Shown here: positions 1 to 12,363 of the stretch, in pieces | Numbering within the stretch: position 1 is the stretch's first letter | Layout: each line of letters begins with the position of its first letter | Assembly: GCF_000003815.2 (NCBI RefSeq) | Contig: NC_049987.1 | Location: forward strand, 15,261,883 to 15,325,882 | Direction: 5' to 3' | DNA: 64,000 nucleotides | From: Branchiostoma floridae | Taxonomy: Eukaryota > Chordata > Leptocardii > Amphioxiformes > Branchiostomatidae | The notes under the pieces: model-generated | Seen by the model: the letters and a program-made list of their open reading frames with translations, nothing else | Databases searched by the model: none | What the model was told of the DNA's origin: nothing | Position numbers and translations under genes: made by a program

Positions 1-182
1 GCCATAGACATGATGAATGAGCACTACAATAGGTAAATTTTGGTGGACTTACTTTACTTTAAAAAAGAAACAACAAAATTTTATTTGAAGCTATCAGGTG
101 TATTTATTGTATGAATTGTTGCACTGGAATTTTGTTTTACTATCTATGGTTTAATTTCATTTAAAAATTTGAATTCCTACAG

Positions 183-570
183 GGACTTCAAGTCCATGAT
201 GAGGGGCTCTGGCTCAAAGGTCACCATCGCCCATGCCAAACAAGTGTCGCTTGCCATCCCCCTGCTGCAAGCGGCCAGGAGGTTCTGTGTTGGGGCCTTT
301 GGTGTGAAGAGAACAAGCTCTCACACAGTGAAGTCGGCAACAGTAGACATCGACAACATGGTGAGAGCTATTCAGGAAGCCCGCGTATACACCCCCCAAG
401 AAGGTCGCCGTATCTCCCTGGGCAAGAGATATGACGACCCAATCATCAAGGCATTCCAAAAGATCAACGACGACAAGTGGCTGGCAAAGTCCCTGTTAAA
501 GTGGACGAGGAAACACATCCCCGAGATGGACGAGATAGAGGTGGACATAGAGGCCCTCATGGATGAATAG
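183..570 (+). CDS. Terminal exon of an unrecognised gene
   Basis: A splice acceptor (CTACAG at 177-182) is followed by an open frame of about 129 codons ending in TAG at 568-570. Upstream exons lie outside the window or are not identifiable. The product is basic in the middle and acidic at the C-terminus (ending EALMDE). I see no signal peptide, membrane segment or motif I can name. Third-position GC is clearly higher than in the surrounding AT-rich non-coding DNA, which supports coding. The stop lies only about 47 bp from the stop of the opposite-strand helicase, so the two genes are tail to tail. Function unknown. Confidence 0.55.
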
Positions 571-616
571 GTACTACTATATACTACTACTACTACATGT
601 ACTACATATCTTGCAT

Positions 617-3600
617 CTAAACATTATTTGTTATGTCTTGCAGTGGGTTTCTGTGTCTCTTACTTCTTCTTAGTGGTGGGTTTGTCTGTTGCCTCTGTGG
701 TGGGTTTGTCTGTTGCCTCTGTGGTGGGTTTGTCTGTTGCCTCTGTGGTGGGTTTGTCTGTTGCCTCTGTGGTGGGTTTGTCTGTTGTCTCTGTGGTGGG
801 TTTGTCTGTCGCCTCTGTGGGTTGGTCTGTCGTCTCTGTGGTGGGTTGGTCTGTCGTCTCTGTGGTGGGTTGGTCTGTCTCCGTCTTGGTTGTGTGTTTC
901 TTTTTTCAGGAAAAAGGTCGTCTATTGCAGCCAGGATATTTTGTACCATGTTACCTGGCACCCCCTTGACAGTTCTAACGTCCTCATCTGTATGCAGCCG
1001 GTGACACCATTTCACCAGTTTGTCTATAGTGTCATCCGTCATGACAGCCTGCGGACCGAAGAAGCAGAGCCGCGGCTGATGCTGGAACTCCCGGTCTCGT
1101 AGTTGTAGTATTCTTTCTTTTAACTGTTCACCATTTCCAGTCTTCTCTCTATGTCGTCTCTGTTTCTTCCTGACCTTAGGAGGTGGTGGTGGCGGCTTGG
1201 AGAGGAGACAGCTTGCATCTGGTTCCACATCTCCACAGTTGCTGCAGCACTTGTCCTGCTGTGCGATGAATCTCTGCCCCAGGTGTTGCAAGAGAGCCTT
1301 TCTTAGACAGCCCTCCTCCGTCATGAAGGACTGCACCTCCGGCTCGACTTTGTCCGTTTGCGACGTTTTGTAGGCAATGAATGCGGCCTCGACTTGAGCA
1401 CTTCTCCCAGCCCGTCCCATTTGCTGAAATTCAAATTGATATACAACATCATATTGTGATCCATTACCGGTATAAAACCATTTGTAACTGACTGTTTATT
1501 TTGTGTATTAGATACTTACATAAGTAAATACGTTTGCTATAAGAGTGTATCGATGGCTGGCCAACATTGTATTTAAAAATATGGGGTGGTTGGATGCTTC
1601 AAGCACAGATCTGTTTAAGTGTGTGATATATTACAATATGTTAAACATGTACCTAGCTATTGTTTAAGACAGCTTTCATATTTACCTGGTACAGCTGGCT
1701 TATTGATGTTGGAGGTCCATACGTCACAACACACGACACATCAGGAATGTCAATACCCTGTAAAAATTGATTGACGTGAAGTTAGAATTTGAAAGGAAGT
1801 CTTTTGTAAACCATAAGCACCATGAAAAAGCCATTACTAATTGCTTTAAATGGATCATTCTTTGTCATATAGTTCCAAATTCAAATCAGTGAATGCAACA
1901 TGAGAGATACACACAGTACTGTGAACTTAGTCACTGTAGCAGATTAAAACCATAGATTAGAAATTACATTGTGTAAGCAGATATGGGTAGTATTTCTTAC
2001 CATTCCGAAAGCTATTGATGCTATCACTACACGAACATCCCCTGCCTGTAGACCCTCAAGAACCCTCTTCCTCTTGCCTGCAGACAAGTCTGCATGGAAC
2101 ACCTCCACAAGGCCACTTCCTGGGACAGCGTCATCTAGCAATCTCCACAGAGTCTGGCACTTTTGCTTTGTGGACAGGTATATCAGGTGTTTCTTTGTGT
2201 TCTCCCTTGATGTTCTTAGGTCCTCTATTAGGGGCTTGAAGTCAGACTGAAAAGAAGGGATTTGAAAGATTGTTACATGAAAGAATATGTTTATTGTTAT
2301 AGAGAGTTGTGCAGAGTTTGTTATACTGCATATGTTGTCATTTATGTGACATCCATTGCCATTGAGGATTGAAAACTTGTACTAGATGCAGGTGCAGTAT
2401 TCTTCAGTAAGTATTCTTATGTTTGATAGAGAAGGGAATGGTGGAACATTTACCTCCATTCCTGCTCCTTTTTTTCTCACGATGACAATGTTGTTTCTGT
2501 TAAGATTCCCCATGACCACTGCACCGGTTAGATGCAGGCACTCCGTTACAGCTGTTCGCACAGCTTCAGTGGCAGTGGCTGTGAGGGCCATGAAGGGCAC
2601 ATCGCGGATGGCTGCTCGTAAAGTACCAATCCTGCTGAAGGCTGTTCTGAAGTCGCTTCCCCTGTGATGTTGAACAATGCGCAATGTGTACACTTTAGGT
2701 AGTACATATACTATATCATCATTTCATCTGCATAGTGTGCCTTGAAATTTTGGAAAAAGTGATGCGAAATGAGATGTATATCTAGGAAAGACAGTTTATT
2801 ATGTAATATCATAAGCATGTCAAGATGTGTACATTTATGTATTGAAGGAAACGTCTTCTTATATCTTAATTATTTTGTATTGAGTAAAGGTTGAGCTTGA
2901 TTTTCTTACTCTCCATTTGATGTGTGCCATTATGTTATTCTTGCCAATACTGCTTAGTATAATATACTAGTACCAGCCATACATACCATTCAGGGATGCA
3001 ATGCGCCTCGTCCACAGCAACCAGTCCCAGTTTGATTGGTGTGTTCGCAAGGAATCTTCGTCCAGCTGTGGATGTTGCCTCTTCCGGTGCCATGAAAACT
3101 GAAGTTAAACACATCAGACTTACTACAGACTTACGTATTTGACAAAAACATTGACAAACGTGACGTTTCTGAATTCAGCAGTCTGAAATCATCTTAGACT
3201 TTTAGAATTAAATGTTTGGAAGGTATCACTGCCAAATATTGTTGTACAATTCGATATTATAATATTAGCACTATGTATGCTGCTGAATGCAAATAATATC
3301 TTATGTAACTTGGCCTAAAAAAGTAGCTCAGTATCACATGATGTATTAAACCAGACAAGAAAAGTAAGAAAAAAATGTTACCTAATCTTGTTGTTGGATC
3401 CGGATTTGCAGCAAATGCGGTGATGGCATCTATGCTGCCCAGATGCACAGCCGTGTATCCGGTTACTTTGTAGCGACGTATCTGGTTGAAAGACAGATTA
3501 TGTACTGAGTTTTTTTTTCGTAGCATATTGCTGCATAGACGTAACTACTTCAAATTCGTAGAAATGGAAAAAAAGTTTACTATTTCAACTGTTGATTAAC

Positions 3601-4042
3601 AAGGACAAAGCAAAACACTACTGGCAAATGCATATTCTTAAAGTTCTGTGTATTCCGATCTTGCTACTATTTAGTACGCAAACTATCGTCTGTCGGTGGG
3701 GGAGGGGGGCATATACGATAGCGAAACACATTAGTAGTAGTAAAGGGACAGATTCGGCGGCATTTGGGCCGCATTCATGTTCATGAAACAAAGTTAACCA
3801 CGTCTTACCTGGTCTGCAACAAGAGCCTGGAGGGGTGAGATGACGACCACCATCGTTGGCTCATCAGAAATGGACGGCAAGATTTGATAGCAAAGTGATT
3901 TGCCTTCGCCCGTCGCAAGACCGACAAAGCAATCATTGCCTTGTGTAACAGCTCGGATGGCCCGAGCTTGGCCGTCCTTCAGTTGGGGAAACCCCCATAT
4001 GTCACGCGCTACGCGCTACGCCCGAGCAAAGGCGTCGGACAT
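617..4042 (-). CDS. RecQ-like DEAH-box DNA helicase
   Basis: Exons read on the minus strand: from about 4010 to 3809, then 3481-3382, 3098-2987, 2661-2454, 2246-2001, 1757-1686 and 1423-617. All junctions have GT/AG signals and the phases agree. The order of motifs is that of RecQ family 3'-5' helicases, which unwind DNA during repair and recombination: a Q-motif-like start (WGFPQLKDGQ), Walker A (TGEGKSLCYQ), Walker B (VDEAHCIPEWG), motif III (ALTATATE), motif IV-V (VFHADLSAGKR; FGMGIDIPDV) and motif VI (QMGRAGR). A cysteine-rich stretch after motif VI (CLRKAL...CCSNCGD) resembles the RecQ zinc-binding region. The tail is an RQTNPPQ repeat followed by a basic end (RRSKRHR). The likely ATG at 4042 is followed by an in-frame TAG after eight codons, so the start is uncertain: either an upstream exon exists or this copy is damaged. 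Confidence 0.85.
674..885 (-). repeat. Coding minisatellite in the helicase tail
   Basis: About eight tandem copies of a 24-bp unit (plus strand reads GTGGGTTTGTCTGTTGCCTC then TGTG, with variants; one copy is 21 bp and the last ones carry GGTTGG). Because the units are multiples of three they keep the helicase frame and encode an RQTNPPQ(R/Q) repeat rich in Arg, Gln, Asn and Pro. Length is likely to vary among individuals. Confidence 0.85.
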
Positions 4043-4064
4043 GCCGAAAGAACGTCGAACCGGT
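4021..4064 (+). promoter_or_regulatory. Possible divergent start region
   Basis: The sequence GGACATGCCG carries overlapping ATG codons on both strands. The minus ATG (4042-4040) precedes the helicase frame. The plus ATG (4041-4043) opens MPKERRT and reaches a good donor (GGTAAGT) at about 4064. A plus-strand first exon is possible, but no downstream exon was found because the L1-like element follows. This is a weak inference. Confidence 0.25.
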
Positions 4065-4438
4065 AAGTTTTGACTTCTGTATTTTTAAAAAGCCGTTTGA
4101 CCCCGAAACCGTTATAGAATTGTCGGGTCAGTGCACACGGGGCGTGACAGCGCTCTCTCCGGTGGAGATGCGTGCAGTTTATGAGCCGTCCACGGCAGGC
4201 AGGAAATTCGCACCTCCTAGCTAATCGCCCTAATCGTTTTTTGATATCACTTTGAGACGCCGTTTAGATGCAGGCTTTCGGAGAGTGGCCATCAGAAAAG
4301 GCCAGCAATCAGCGACCGAGTACAAATAGAAATAGCCAGCAAAAGTGTATTATGAGCCACCGAAAGCCTGCTATGGAGGCTACAGGTGTGCAGACTTACA
4401 AACATTACCGGGGAAGATACCTAATATTCCATCAAGAT

Positions 4439-5160
4439 GCCTCCTAAAAAGAATAATACCAATCCTGATGAAGAATTTGTGAGTGTCACTTTCATGAAGG
4501 AACTGCTAGACCAACAGAAACTATACAAGGACCTTTTAATTAGACAGACAGGAACAGAACTTTCGATCTTTCGTGCAAATTATTAATGACTCTACTAACC
4601 AAAGAATGGACAACCTAGTGCGAGAAATGCAGGATTTGAAATCCAGCTTACAGTTTTCCCAAGATGAACTGAAAGACCTGAAGGCCGACAAGGATAGCAA
4701 TCTGAAGAAGATAAAGCAGTTAGAACAGGATATTGCATCTCGCAACGACGTTGTGTCCACAGGTCTCACCGAAAAACTAGACTACATCGAAAACCAATCA
4801 AGACGAAATAATCTGATCTTTGATGGCATCAAAGAAGAGAAAGGGGAAACGTGGGAGCAAGCTGAGATGAAAGTTAAGGACGTGATCAAGAAGAAGCTGA
4901 ACATAAACCCAGTCCACATTGAGATTGAGAAGGCACACAGGAATGGAAAGCCAGGAGAGAGGCCACGTCCAATCGTCTCAAAGTTCCTCCGCTATAAAGA
5001 CAAACAAACCATCCTCGGGAAAGTCAAAATGCTGAAAGGGACTTTAATCTATGTGAATGAAGACTTCTCTGATAGAGTTAGAAGGAAGAGAAAGGAGCTC
5101 CAGCCAGCTCTACGTGCAGCTAGAGAGAGAGAGAGGACAGTTAGCATACATCAGATTTGA
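4439..5160 (+). pseudogene. L1-like ORF1 (RNA-binding coiled-coil protein), frameshifted
   Basis: The frame opens at ATG 4439 (MPPKKNN...), runs about 45 codons, then needs a one-base shift near 4560-4573 to enter the longer frame ending at 5160. That frame has a heptad-like charged coiled coil (about 4590-4770) and then an SRRNNLIFDGI motif, typical of the RRM-like domain of L1 ORF1 proteins, which bind element RNA. The C-terminus is basic. A single shift separates it from an intact reading frame. Confidence 0.75.
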
Positions 5161-5452
5161 CAAATTAGTCATCTCAGACCGCACACGCGAGTATACTGGC
5201 ATTTGAAAAACTTAGGTCAAGAACAGAATGTACATAATGCAACGTATAGGGTCAGTTCAGACAGTACCAGAACTGAACTTTCTTTGTTTTAATCAGCTAG
5301 GTAAGCTTTTGTTTGTGTGTAATTGTCTCATCATTAGTTTTAGGTATTATTTTTACAATGTACTTGTGTTATTTTGCCTACACAATGGTTAACTCATACA
5401 TACCAGGTCAAAGAGAGAATAGGGGAAGGAAAAAATCCTACTGCTAACAGAA

Positions 5453-8400
5453 TGCAAAATACTCGAATTACATTCATAACATTAAATGTAAGAGGGACAA
5501 ATAATCAATTCAAAAGAAGGAAAATATTCAAAAAATGTAGACATAGCTTTTCTGCAAGAAAAATTTTCAGTCAAAGAAAATGAAAAGCAATGGACTACAG
5601 AATGGGGAGGGCAAATATTGTACAGCCATGGCTCATCACATAGTAAGGGAGTTATGATTCTTTTCAATCCAAAGTTAAGTATCGAAATTGAAAACAGAGA
5701 AGCTGATGAAGATGGGAGATACATAATTGCAAACACCAAAATGAATGACTCAGACTTATGTCTAACAAATTTATACTCACCGAACAAGGCAAAAGACCAA
5801 GAAATATTTTTTAAGAAGATAAATAATTTGTTACAAGAACATGCAAATGGAACAATAATAGTTGGCGGTGATTGCAATGTATCTCTCACACAGATGGACA
5901 AAATAGGTGGAAGACCTATAAATCAGAAGGACAAAGCCATCAAAGAAGTGAACTCGATACTAAAATCCTTTAACCTAACTGATATATGGAGAAAAAAGAA
6001 CCCTAATACTAGACAGTATACATGGCAAAATGAGCCAACATCTATAAAGTGCAGACTAGACTACTGGTTCATACCATGGAATTTGATACAATCAAGTGAA
6101 TGTAAAATAAGTGTAGCACCTGTACCAGACCACAGAGCAGTTTGTATGTCTATTGTATCCCCAAATTATCAAAAAAGAGGGCCAGGCTTTTGGCGTTTTA
6201 ACAATTCTCTACTTTCAGAAGAAAAATTCATTAAAGATATGACGGATCTTCTTTCAAACATAGAAGAAAAACTTAAAGATATTCACGACCCAAGCCTAAA
6301 ATGGGAAGTCTTAAAAATAGAGATCGGAACTTTCTGCATAAGATATTCAAAGAGAAAAGCACAATCCAGAAGAAATGAAGAACAAGAATTAGAAAATAGA
6401 CTCAACCGATTAATTAAAGAAAATGATGAAAATAATGATCCGAATAACCAAATTCTAACACAGGAAGTAAAAGAACAATTAGACAACATACAAAATATGA
6501 AAACCAGAGGGGCAATGATAAGAAGCAGATGTAAATGGTATGAGGAAGGAGAAAAAAGCACAAAATACTTCTTCAACTTAGAGAAGCGAAACTTTCAAGA
6601 AAAAGTCATTACCTCACTTATGTCAGAGGATGGATCCATGATAACAGACCCCAAAGAAATTATAAATAAAGAAGCAGAGTACTATCAAAAACTATACACT
6701 GCTGGTGAATGTGACCCAGATAAGAAGGAATTTGACTGTTTCTTTAAAAACTAAATGAGAATGATAAGACTAGTTGTGAAGGGAAGATTAGTGAACTTGA
6801 ACTTAAAAAAGCAATAGAGCATCTCCACAAAAATAAAAAGACACCAGGATGTGATGGGATCACAGTTGAGTTCTATTCAAAATTTTGGGAGCTAATAAAA
6901 CATAATCTCACTAATGCTACCAACCACGCTTTCGTTACCGGTATTTTACCAATGTCCCAAAGAAGAGGAGTTATTAGACTCATTCCAAAAAAAGAAACAG
7001 ATCTAAGTACATTGGATAATTGGCGACCAATTAGCTTACTCAATGTTGATTACAAAATTATAAGCAAGGCACTTACATTACGAATAGAACCCTTACTTCC
7101 AGTCATAATACATGAAGATCAGACCGGCTTTATAAAACAAAGATACATAGGTAGCAATATAAGACGCATATGGGATACTATAGAGTTTTGTGATAAAGAA
7201 AAGAATGCAAGATTGATCATGTTTTTAGATTTCAAAAAAGCTTACGACAGTGTTGAAATATCATTTATAATCAAAGCACTGAAAACTATGAACTTTGGTG
7301 AAGATATGATTGGATGGGTGAAGCTTCTATATAATAACATAAAAAGTTGCGTGGTTAACAATGGTTACAGTTCCCCATGGTTCAATGTACAGAGAGGGGT
7401 GAGACAGGGCGACCCCCTATCTTCCACTCTATTCATTATCGGGCTAGAAGTACTTGCATGCAAAATCAGATCTGACTCTAATATTCGAGGACTAGAGGTT
7501 TATGGCAAAACTCATAAAATATCCATGTACGCAGATGATATGACTTCCCTTCTAGCAGATGTGGACTCTGCAGGCAGACTTCTAGATACTTTACACTTGT
7601 TTAAAAGATGTAGTGGATTAGAATTAAACCCTAAGAAAACTGATGCTCTGTGGGTGGGTCCTAACAAAAGTAGAGAAGACAAACCACTTCCAACACGCTG
7701 GCCCTGCACACCCATAAAAGCCCTAGGCACTCACTTTGGACACAATAAAGATATATGTTACAGTAAGGATTTTGACAACAACTTTACAAAGATGAAAAAA
7801 CTATGCAATGTATAGAAAAGTAGAAATCTTACCATTATAGGCAGAATTTTAATTATCAAGACACTAGGTATCTCCAAGCTTGTTTATAATTGTTCAGTTT
7901 TACATGCACCACCAACCTTTATAAAACAAGTAAATGATTATATATTTCAATATGTGTGGCAAAACAAACCTCCCAAGGTTAAAATGAAAACTCTGATTGG
8001 AAAAATATCCCAAGGAGGACTAAAGATGGTAAACTTTGTCACCAAGAATAAAGCAATAAAGGCAACATGGGTAAGAAGGCTTATTACAGACCCACTAAGG
8101 GAAAAAGAAAATCTCTTCTCAAAATGGAGAGGTTTCTTATTATTCAAATGTAATTTTTCATGTAAACTGCTAGACTTGTCCAACCTATCATTGTTCTATA
8201 AAGATGTCATATCCTCTTGGGAAGAAGTAATTCAGCATGAACCACTCTTACACAAACAAATCTGTTCGCAATTATATGGAATAATAGATAAATTGTAATT
8301 GGAACATTATCTGTATACTATAAAATATGGGCTAATGCAGGCATTATATATTTCAATGATTTGTTAAAAAACGATGGAACCTTTTACAGTATAACTGATC

Positions 8401-8953
8401 TACACAACACATATGGTATAGAAATCAATCCATGTCATGTATTAAAATACAACTCACTCAAAACAGCCATACCTCAGAAATGGAAAGAAGTAGTTAAAAA
8501 AGATAGAAGCAAATGTAATCCTGAAAACATCATACATTATACAGATAAGATAGACCCTCATACCCTCACATGTAAGCAAATATATGATATTCTGATACAG
8601 AAACAATTTGTATCACCAGGCACCGTCAAGATAACAACATTATACAAAAAATAGGAAGTGGTAACATTGAAAATGCATATACCAATGCCTTTGTTGTAAC
8701 AAAAGACACAAAATTACAATGTTTTCAGTATAAGATTCTACACCGGTATCTTGCGACAAACAACTGGCTACAAAAAGTTATCAAACAAAGCAACAAATGC
8801 AATAACTGTAATGAAGAACACACTATTGAGCATATTTTTGTATATTGTCATGAAGTTGTACTTTTCTGGAAACACTTTTGTACATGGTGGAAAATCAAAA
8901 CACAGCAAGATCTGAACATAGATGAGAACTTGATTATATATGAAATATCTTAA
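5453..8953 (+). pseudogene. L1-like ORF2 (endonuclease, reverse transcriptase), multiply broken
   Basis: The APE-type endonuclease starts with TLNVRG (about 5485), continues after a frameshift near 5535 with a DIAFLQE motif, and has GGDCNV and VPDHRAV further on, the conserved catalytic blocks. A second shift lies near 6755. The reverse transcriptase domain follows: NWRPISLLN, FLDFKKAYDSV, RGVRQGDPLSS and the YADDM catalytic box (about 7527). In-frame TAG at 7813-7815 and further shifts near 8300 and 8655 break the rest. The far C-terminus keeps a C-x2-C-x7-H-x4-C knuckle (about 8795-8850), usual for L1 ORF2. It cannot make a full protein. Confidence 0.85.
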
Positions 8954-9265
8954 ACATATAGAGACAACAAGCTTTTACATTGTATCCTTATTGCCAAATA
9001 TGTAATTTACACCTGTTTTTTGAAAGATTTGAAACCAAACTTGAAATACTTAAAAGCTAAAATTGCCAATACGCCAATGATAGATATCCCTTAGATACAC
9101 CGGTTAAGTCAATCACAGACCAATGATCAACGCTTGTTATCCCTCTCTCTCTCTCTCACCCAGTCCTGTTATACCTCATGTTAATGTTTTTTATTGTGCT
9201 CCAATGATGTATATGTATGTACTATTGTGTATTATGCTGAAATATTGAATAAAGTTTGAAAAAAA

Positions 9266-9385
9266 TCACTGAATCTAAAGATACTAGTATACAGAGCAAC
9301 AAGAGGGCTTACTTTTATGGTGGCGATAAACTGATTTTACTATTTGGCAAAGTTAACAAATATTTGTAAATATTTGTCCCAGGAG
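9266..9385. repeat. Dispersed repeat, second copy at 13123-13235
   Basis: A segment centred on GGGCTTACTTTTATGG, followed by an AAACT(G/A)ATTTTAC stretch and TTTGTAAATATTTGTAAAT, recurs at 13123-13235 in the same orientation with roughly 80 percent identity by eye. It sits directly at the 3' end of the L1-like element. No coding potential. Confidence 0.6.
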
Positions 9386-9404
9386 TCCTTGAAGCAAGTT
9401 CACC

Positions 9405-9700
9405 TGCACCTCACACTAGATGAAATAGGTGGGTTGTCATGGCAACAGGGATGGGAATGACCATACCCATTACAACAGTGTTCTAGCAAGTACATTTTAG
9501 GGCAACTAGGAAAATTAGCAGACAAATAGTCAGATACAAATAGTCAGGAGTCTCAGCAAATAGGAGTCTCAGCAGACAAATAGTCAGATGCACCTCTTCC
9601 TTGAGGAGAGTCTGACGATTTTAGCAGAAGAGTCAGGTGGGTTGTCATGGCAACAGGAGTGGGCATGGCCCTATCCAGTACAACAGAGTTCTAGCATGTA
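9405..9700. repeat. Imperfect local duplication
   Basis: A roughly 80-bp block (GGTGGGTTGTCATGGCAACA... to ...TAGGGCAAC) occurs at 9427-9505 and again at about 9637-9715. The interval holds short reiterations of GACAAATAGTCAGAT and GGAGTCTCAGCA. Non-coding. Confidence 0.6.
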
Positions 9701-9715
9701 CATTTCTAGGGTAAC

Positions 9716-11275
9716 CACGCTATAATTTACTATCACTAATGTTCAACTCGTGTTGTAGTACTTCGCTATTATTCATGTGTATATCTGATGAAATATTAAC
9801 TATGCTGATATGACCTTTCAAACTGACCAAATTACATGTGGTATTAAAAGAAATTAGTTCCCCTCTTGAGTACCCTTAGAAAGCCAACTATCTACTGTTC
9901 ATTTTCAGAGCTCGAAGGAACAGCAGACTACGAGGATTGAGCTGGAACCACTTTTTATCTTGTGTAGTTGAAATTTTCATCATGTATCGGATCACCTACG
10001 CTATTGTGTATCAAGATCCTCCTGATCCATGTAGAACATGGTCTAGTCACCATTGAAACCACACTAGCTGAAGTACACAAACTCAAGGAAGATCAACTGC
10101 GTCAAACCCTCCTCGAGACCGGAGATTGACATGCACAAAATGTCTGAGAGGCAAAGCTATTTCAGCTCTAACAACATTATCCCACAGAACAAACACGCAT
10201 ATAAGCAGCACCCATTCTATAGCTAGAGCATCAACACTGGTGACTGATCACTGATTAGGAGAAGTGGATAAAGGTAACCTGGTCGGTACAGACTACTTGA
10301 CTTCAACGCTGCATTCGACAGTTACCATAAAATGTGTCACATGGACTATTACATGAGTTTGCCTATCGAAAGACCTGTCTAATTTACTCGACACCAAATC
10401 CCAAGCCGGCTTGACACGATGAAACATGTGAGAAGTTGGTCTGGTCAACGACAAAACACTTGGGAAAATGGCGGCTTGATTCCCTGATTCAAACTTACGG
10501 TGAAACGTTGCCTGTCAGACAGGTCCAAAGACAGGTCAATAGTTTTTTAAGCGTAAACGTTAAAGGGGACCGTAAAAGGAAGGCACCGTCTTTGTCAAGC
10601 GGAGGCTTGTGGAAAATTGGCTGAAATGAAATCACTTTCAAGGTACGTTCGCAAGTTCCGACGGATGCAGAAGGTAACCGAAGTGCCATTTTACGACAAA
10701 CGCCGACTGACGGCACGTCCTCGGCATGCGTTGCGCATGCACACGTAACCAAAAGAGCACGTGACCCCATCAAATTCTCGCAGGGCCTATGAGGTAGTAA
10801 GTGTGCCCATATGCGTGATTATTGCGAATTTTGCTAAATCATTTGACAAGATGCCGTAAAGCCAACTTCTTCTGAAGTTACAAAATTACGACATACACAG
10901 TGAGAAATTCGTTCCGAAATTAGGTACCATTTTGTGAATGGGGACTCTCGGTGACAAGAGCAAACATGCACGCATATACCAACTAAGAAGAATGGTAGTT
11001 CTGATATTAACATCCAACATTACCCATCTAGCTTAGCTGAACCAGCCTCTACCATACCAGGTACAGTCCCCGAAGTCTGGGTTTCCAAGAGGCTGGTCAG
11101 CTGAGAGAATAACCCTGACTAACACAACCCGAGTAAGCTGGATGTCATACAAATTGTACAAATCACAACAGTAATTTTTACAATTATGCGTTGGTCTTTG
11201 CTCCGTCACCACTTGGCAAAAGTTTGGTTGGCGAATTAAAGAACGAGAACCGTACAATGATGGCGGCTTTGTTCA
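9716..11275. other. No gene recognised
   Basis: No convincing exon on either strand. A GC-richer patch with several CpG at 10540-10770 could be an old promoter or an unrecognised repeat, but nothing nearby starts a gene I can follow. Confidence 0.4.
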
Positions 11276-11950
11276 ACAAAAATGGCGGGGAATGTGGGAG
11301 GGGAAAACTGACTGAAAAGAGTTGAACTCTCGCCAAAAGTAAGCAAACAAAACTCTCCTCGAAACAACAAAATACCTTGGAGTCACCGTACCAACCCAAA
11401 GCTCCAGCCATACCATGGACTTCTCGTCACAAAACCTTAACGGAAACGTTGGAGAGGACTTTCTGGGCCCACGCCATGTAACAATGTCATGCCAGCACAC
11501 GTCTGAACCCCACGGTGTTCACTGCTGCACTGGCGCTACAGTCCTCAGAAAACGATGCATAACATTCATATGCATCCGCAGTAATATCTGACGGTAATAA
11601 GGCCGACACAACAGATAAAAATGGCGGGAAAAGTGGAAGGAGGGAAGTATTGAAACGAGATGAACTCTTGCCAAAAGTAAGCAAACAAAACTCTACTCGA
11701 AACAACGAAGTTTCAACGAAGACTTGGAGTCACCAGTATCAATTCAACACAAAGCTCCTGTCATACCATGGCCTTATAGTCAGTGAAAAGCTAAACAAAA
11801 ATGTTGAAGAGGGCCCACGCCATCTAATGGGGAACGCAGAGTCATGCCAGCACACGTCTGAGCCCCACGCCGTTCACAGCTGCACTGGCGCTTCAGTCCC
11901 CAGAAAACCGACGCGTTGAATTCATATCCATCCGCAGTAATATTTGATGG
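11276..11950. repeat. Tandem duplication of a ~340-bp unit
   Basis: Two imperfect copies, about 11276-11594 and 11617-11950. Shared landmarks in the same order are AAAATGGCGGG, CTCGCCAAAAGTAAGCAAAC (TTGCC in copy 2), the CATACCATGG region, GTCATGCCAGCACACGTCTG and CATCCGCAGTAATAT. Short ORFs here overlap each other on both strands without codon structure, so I do not call them genes. Confidence 0.75.
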
Positions 11951-12292
11951 TTATATGGTCCACACAACACCCTAAATTATGGATTAAATATTTTAACATT
12001 GATCCTATGGGTGCAAATTGTAAATGTCAAAAACATATTTGTATTGATCCAAAATATTATTAACTGTTAGAAGTTGGGTACTATTTTCTGTCAGCGCGAG
12101 AATATGGTAAGTTAAAAACTGTGCACATGTGGCACAACAGGTGTGGTCACGCGAGGTGGACCGTACCAATACGTAACTGGGGATGACAGGTTTACACGAT
12201 TATTGTACAAAGGAAGTCTCGCTAAAATATGGTGATGTCAGAAACTGTAAATTATGTGATACAATGACGTGACGGTAACGCTGCATATTTGT

Positions 12293-12363
12293 TAGCCTGG
12301 GTACCTATTTTTTAGGGTAGCGAATGTAAGAAGCCCCGGTAGAAATCGGAAGGTACCCAGGCT
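12293..12363. repeat. Short inverted-repeat element (~71 bp)
   Basis: AGCCTGGGTACCT at the left end is mirrored by AGGTACCCAGGCT at the right end. The interior contains AGCCCCGGTAGAAATC, and a related stretch with AGCCCCGGTCGTAATC occurs at 17592-17625, so this is a dispersed miniature element. Confidence 0.6.

Larger units (their letters stand above)
4100..9266 (+). mobile_element. Decayed L1-like non-LTR retrotransposon
   Basis: A plus-strand element with a coiled-coil ORF1, an endonuclease/reverse transcriptase ORF2 with a C-terminal CCHC knuckle, and a 3' end with AATAAA and an A-rich run (about 9248-9266). The order and motifs fit the L1/Tx1 group. Several frameshifts and an internal stop show it is dead. 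The 5' limit is not resolved: the GC-rich stretch 4100-4438 is taken as 5' untranslated region. No clear target-site duplication was found by eye. Confidence 0.8.

Noticed and set aside
628-1102. Plus-strand ORFs rich in Val/Leu/Cys over the helicase tail
   Set aside because: Antisense shadow of the minisatellite in the helicase last exon, which has clear splice and motif support on the minus strand.
10436-10773. Overlapping ORFs in the CpG-richer patch
   Set aside because: No splice partners, no motif, both strands equally open.
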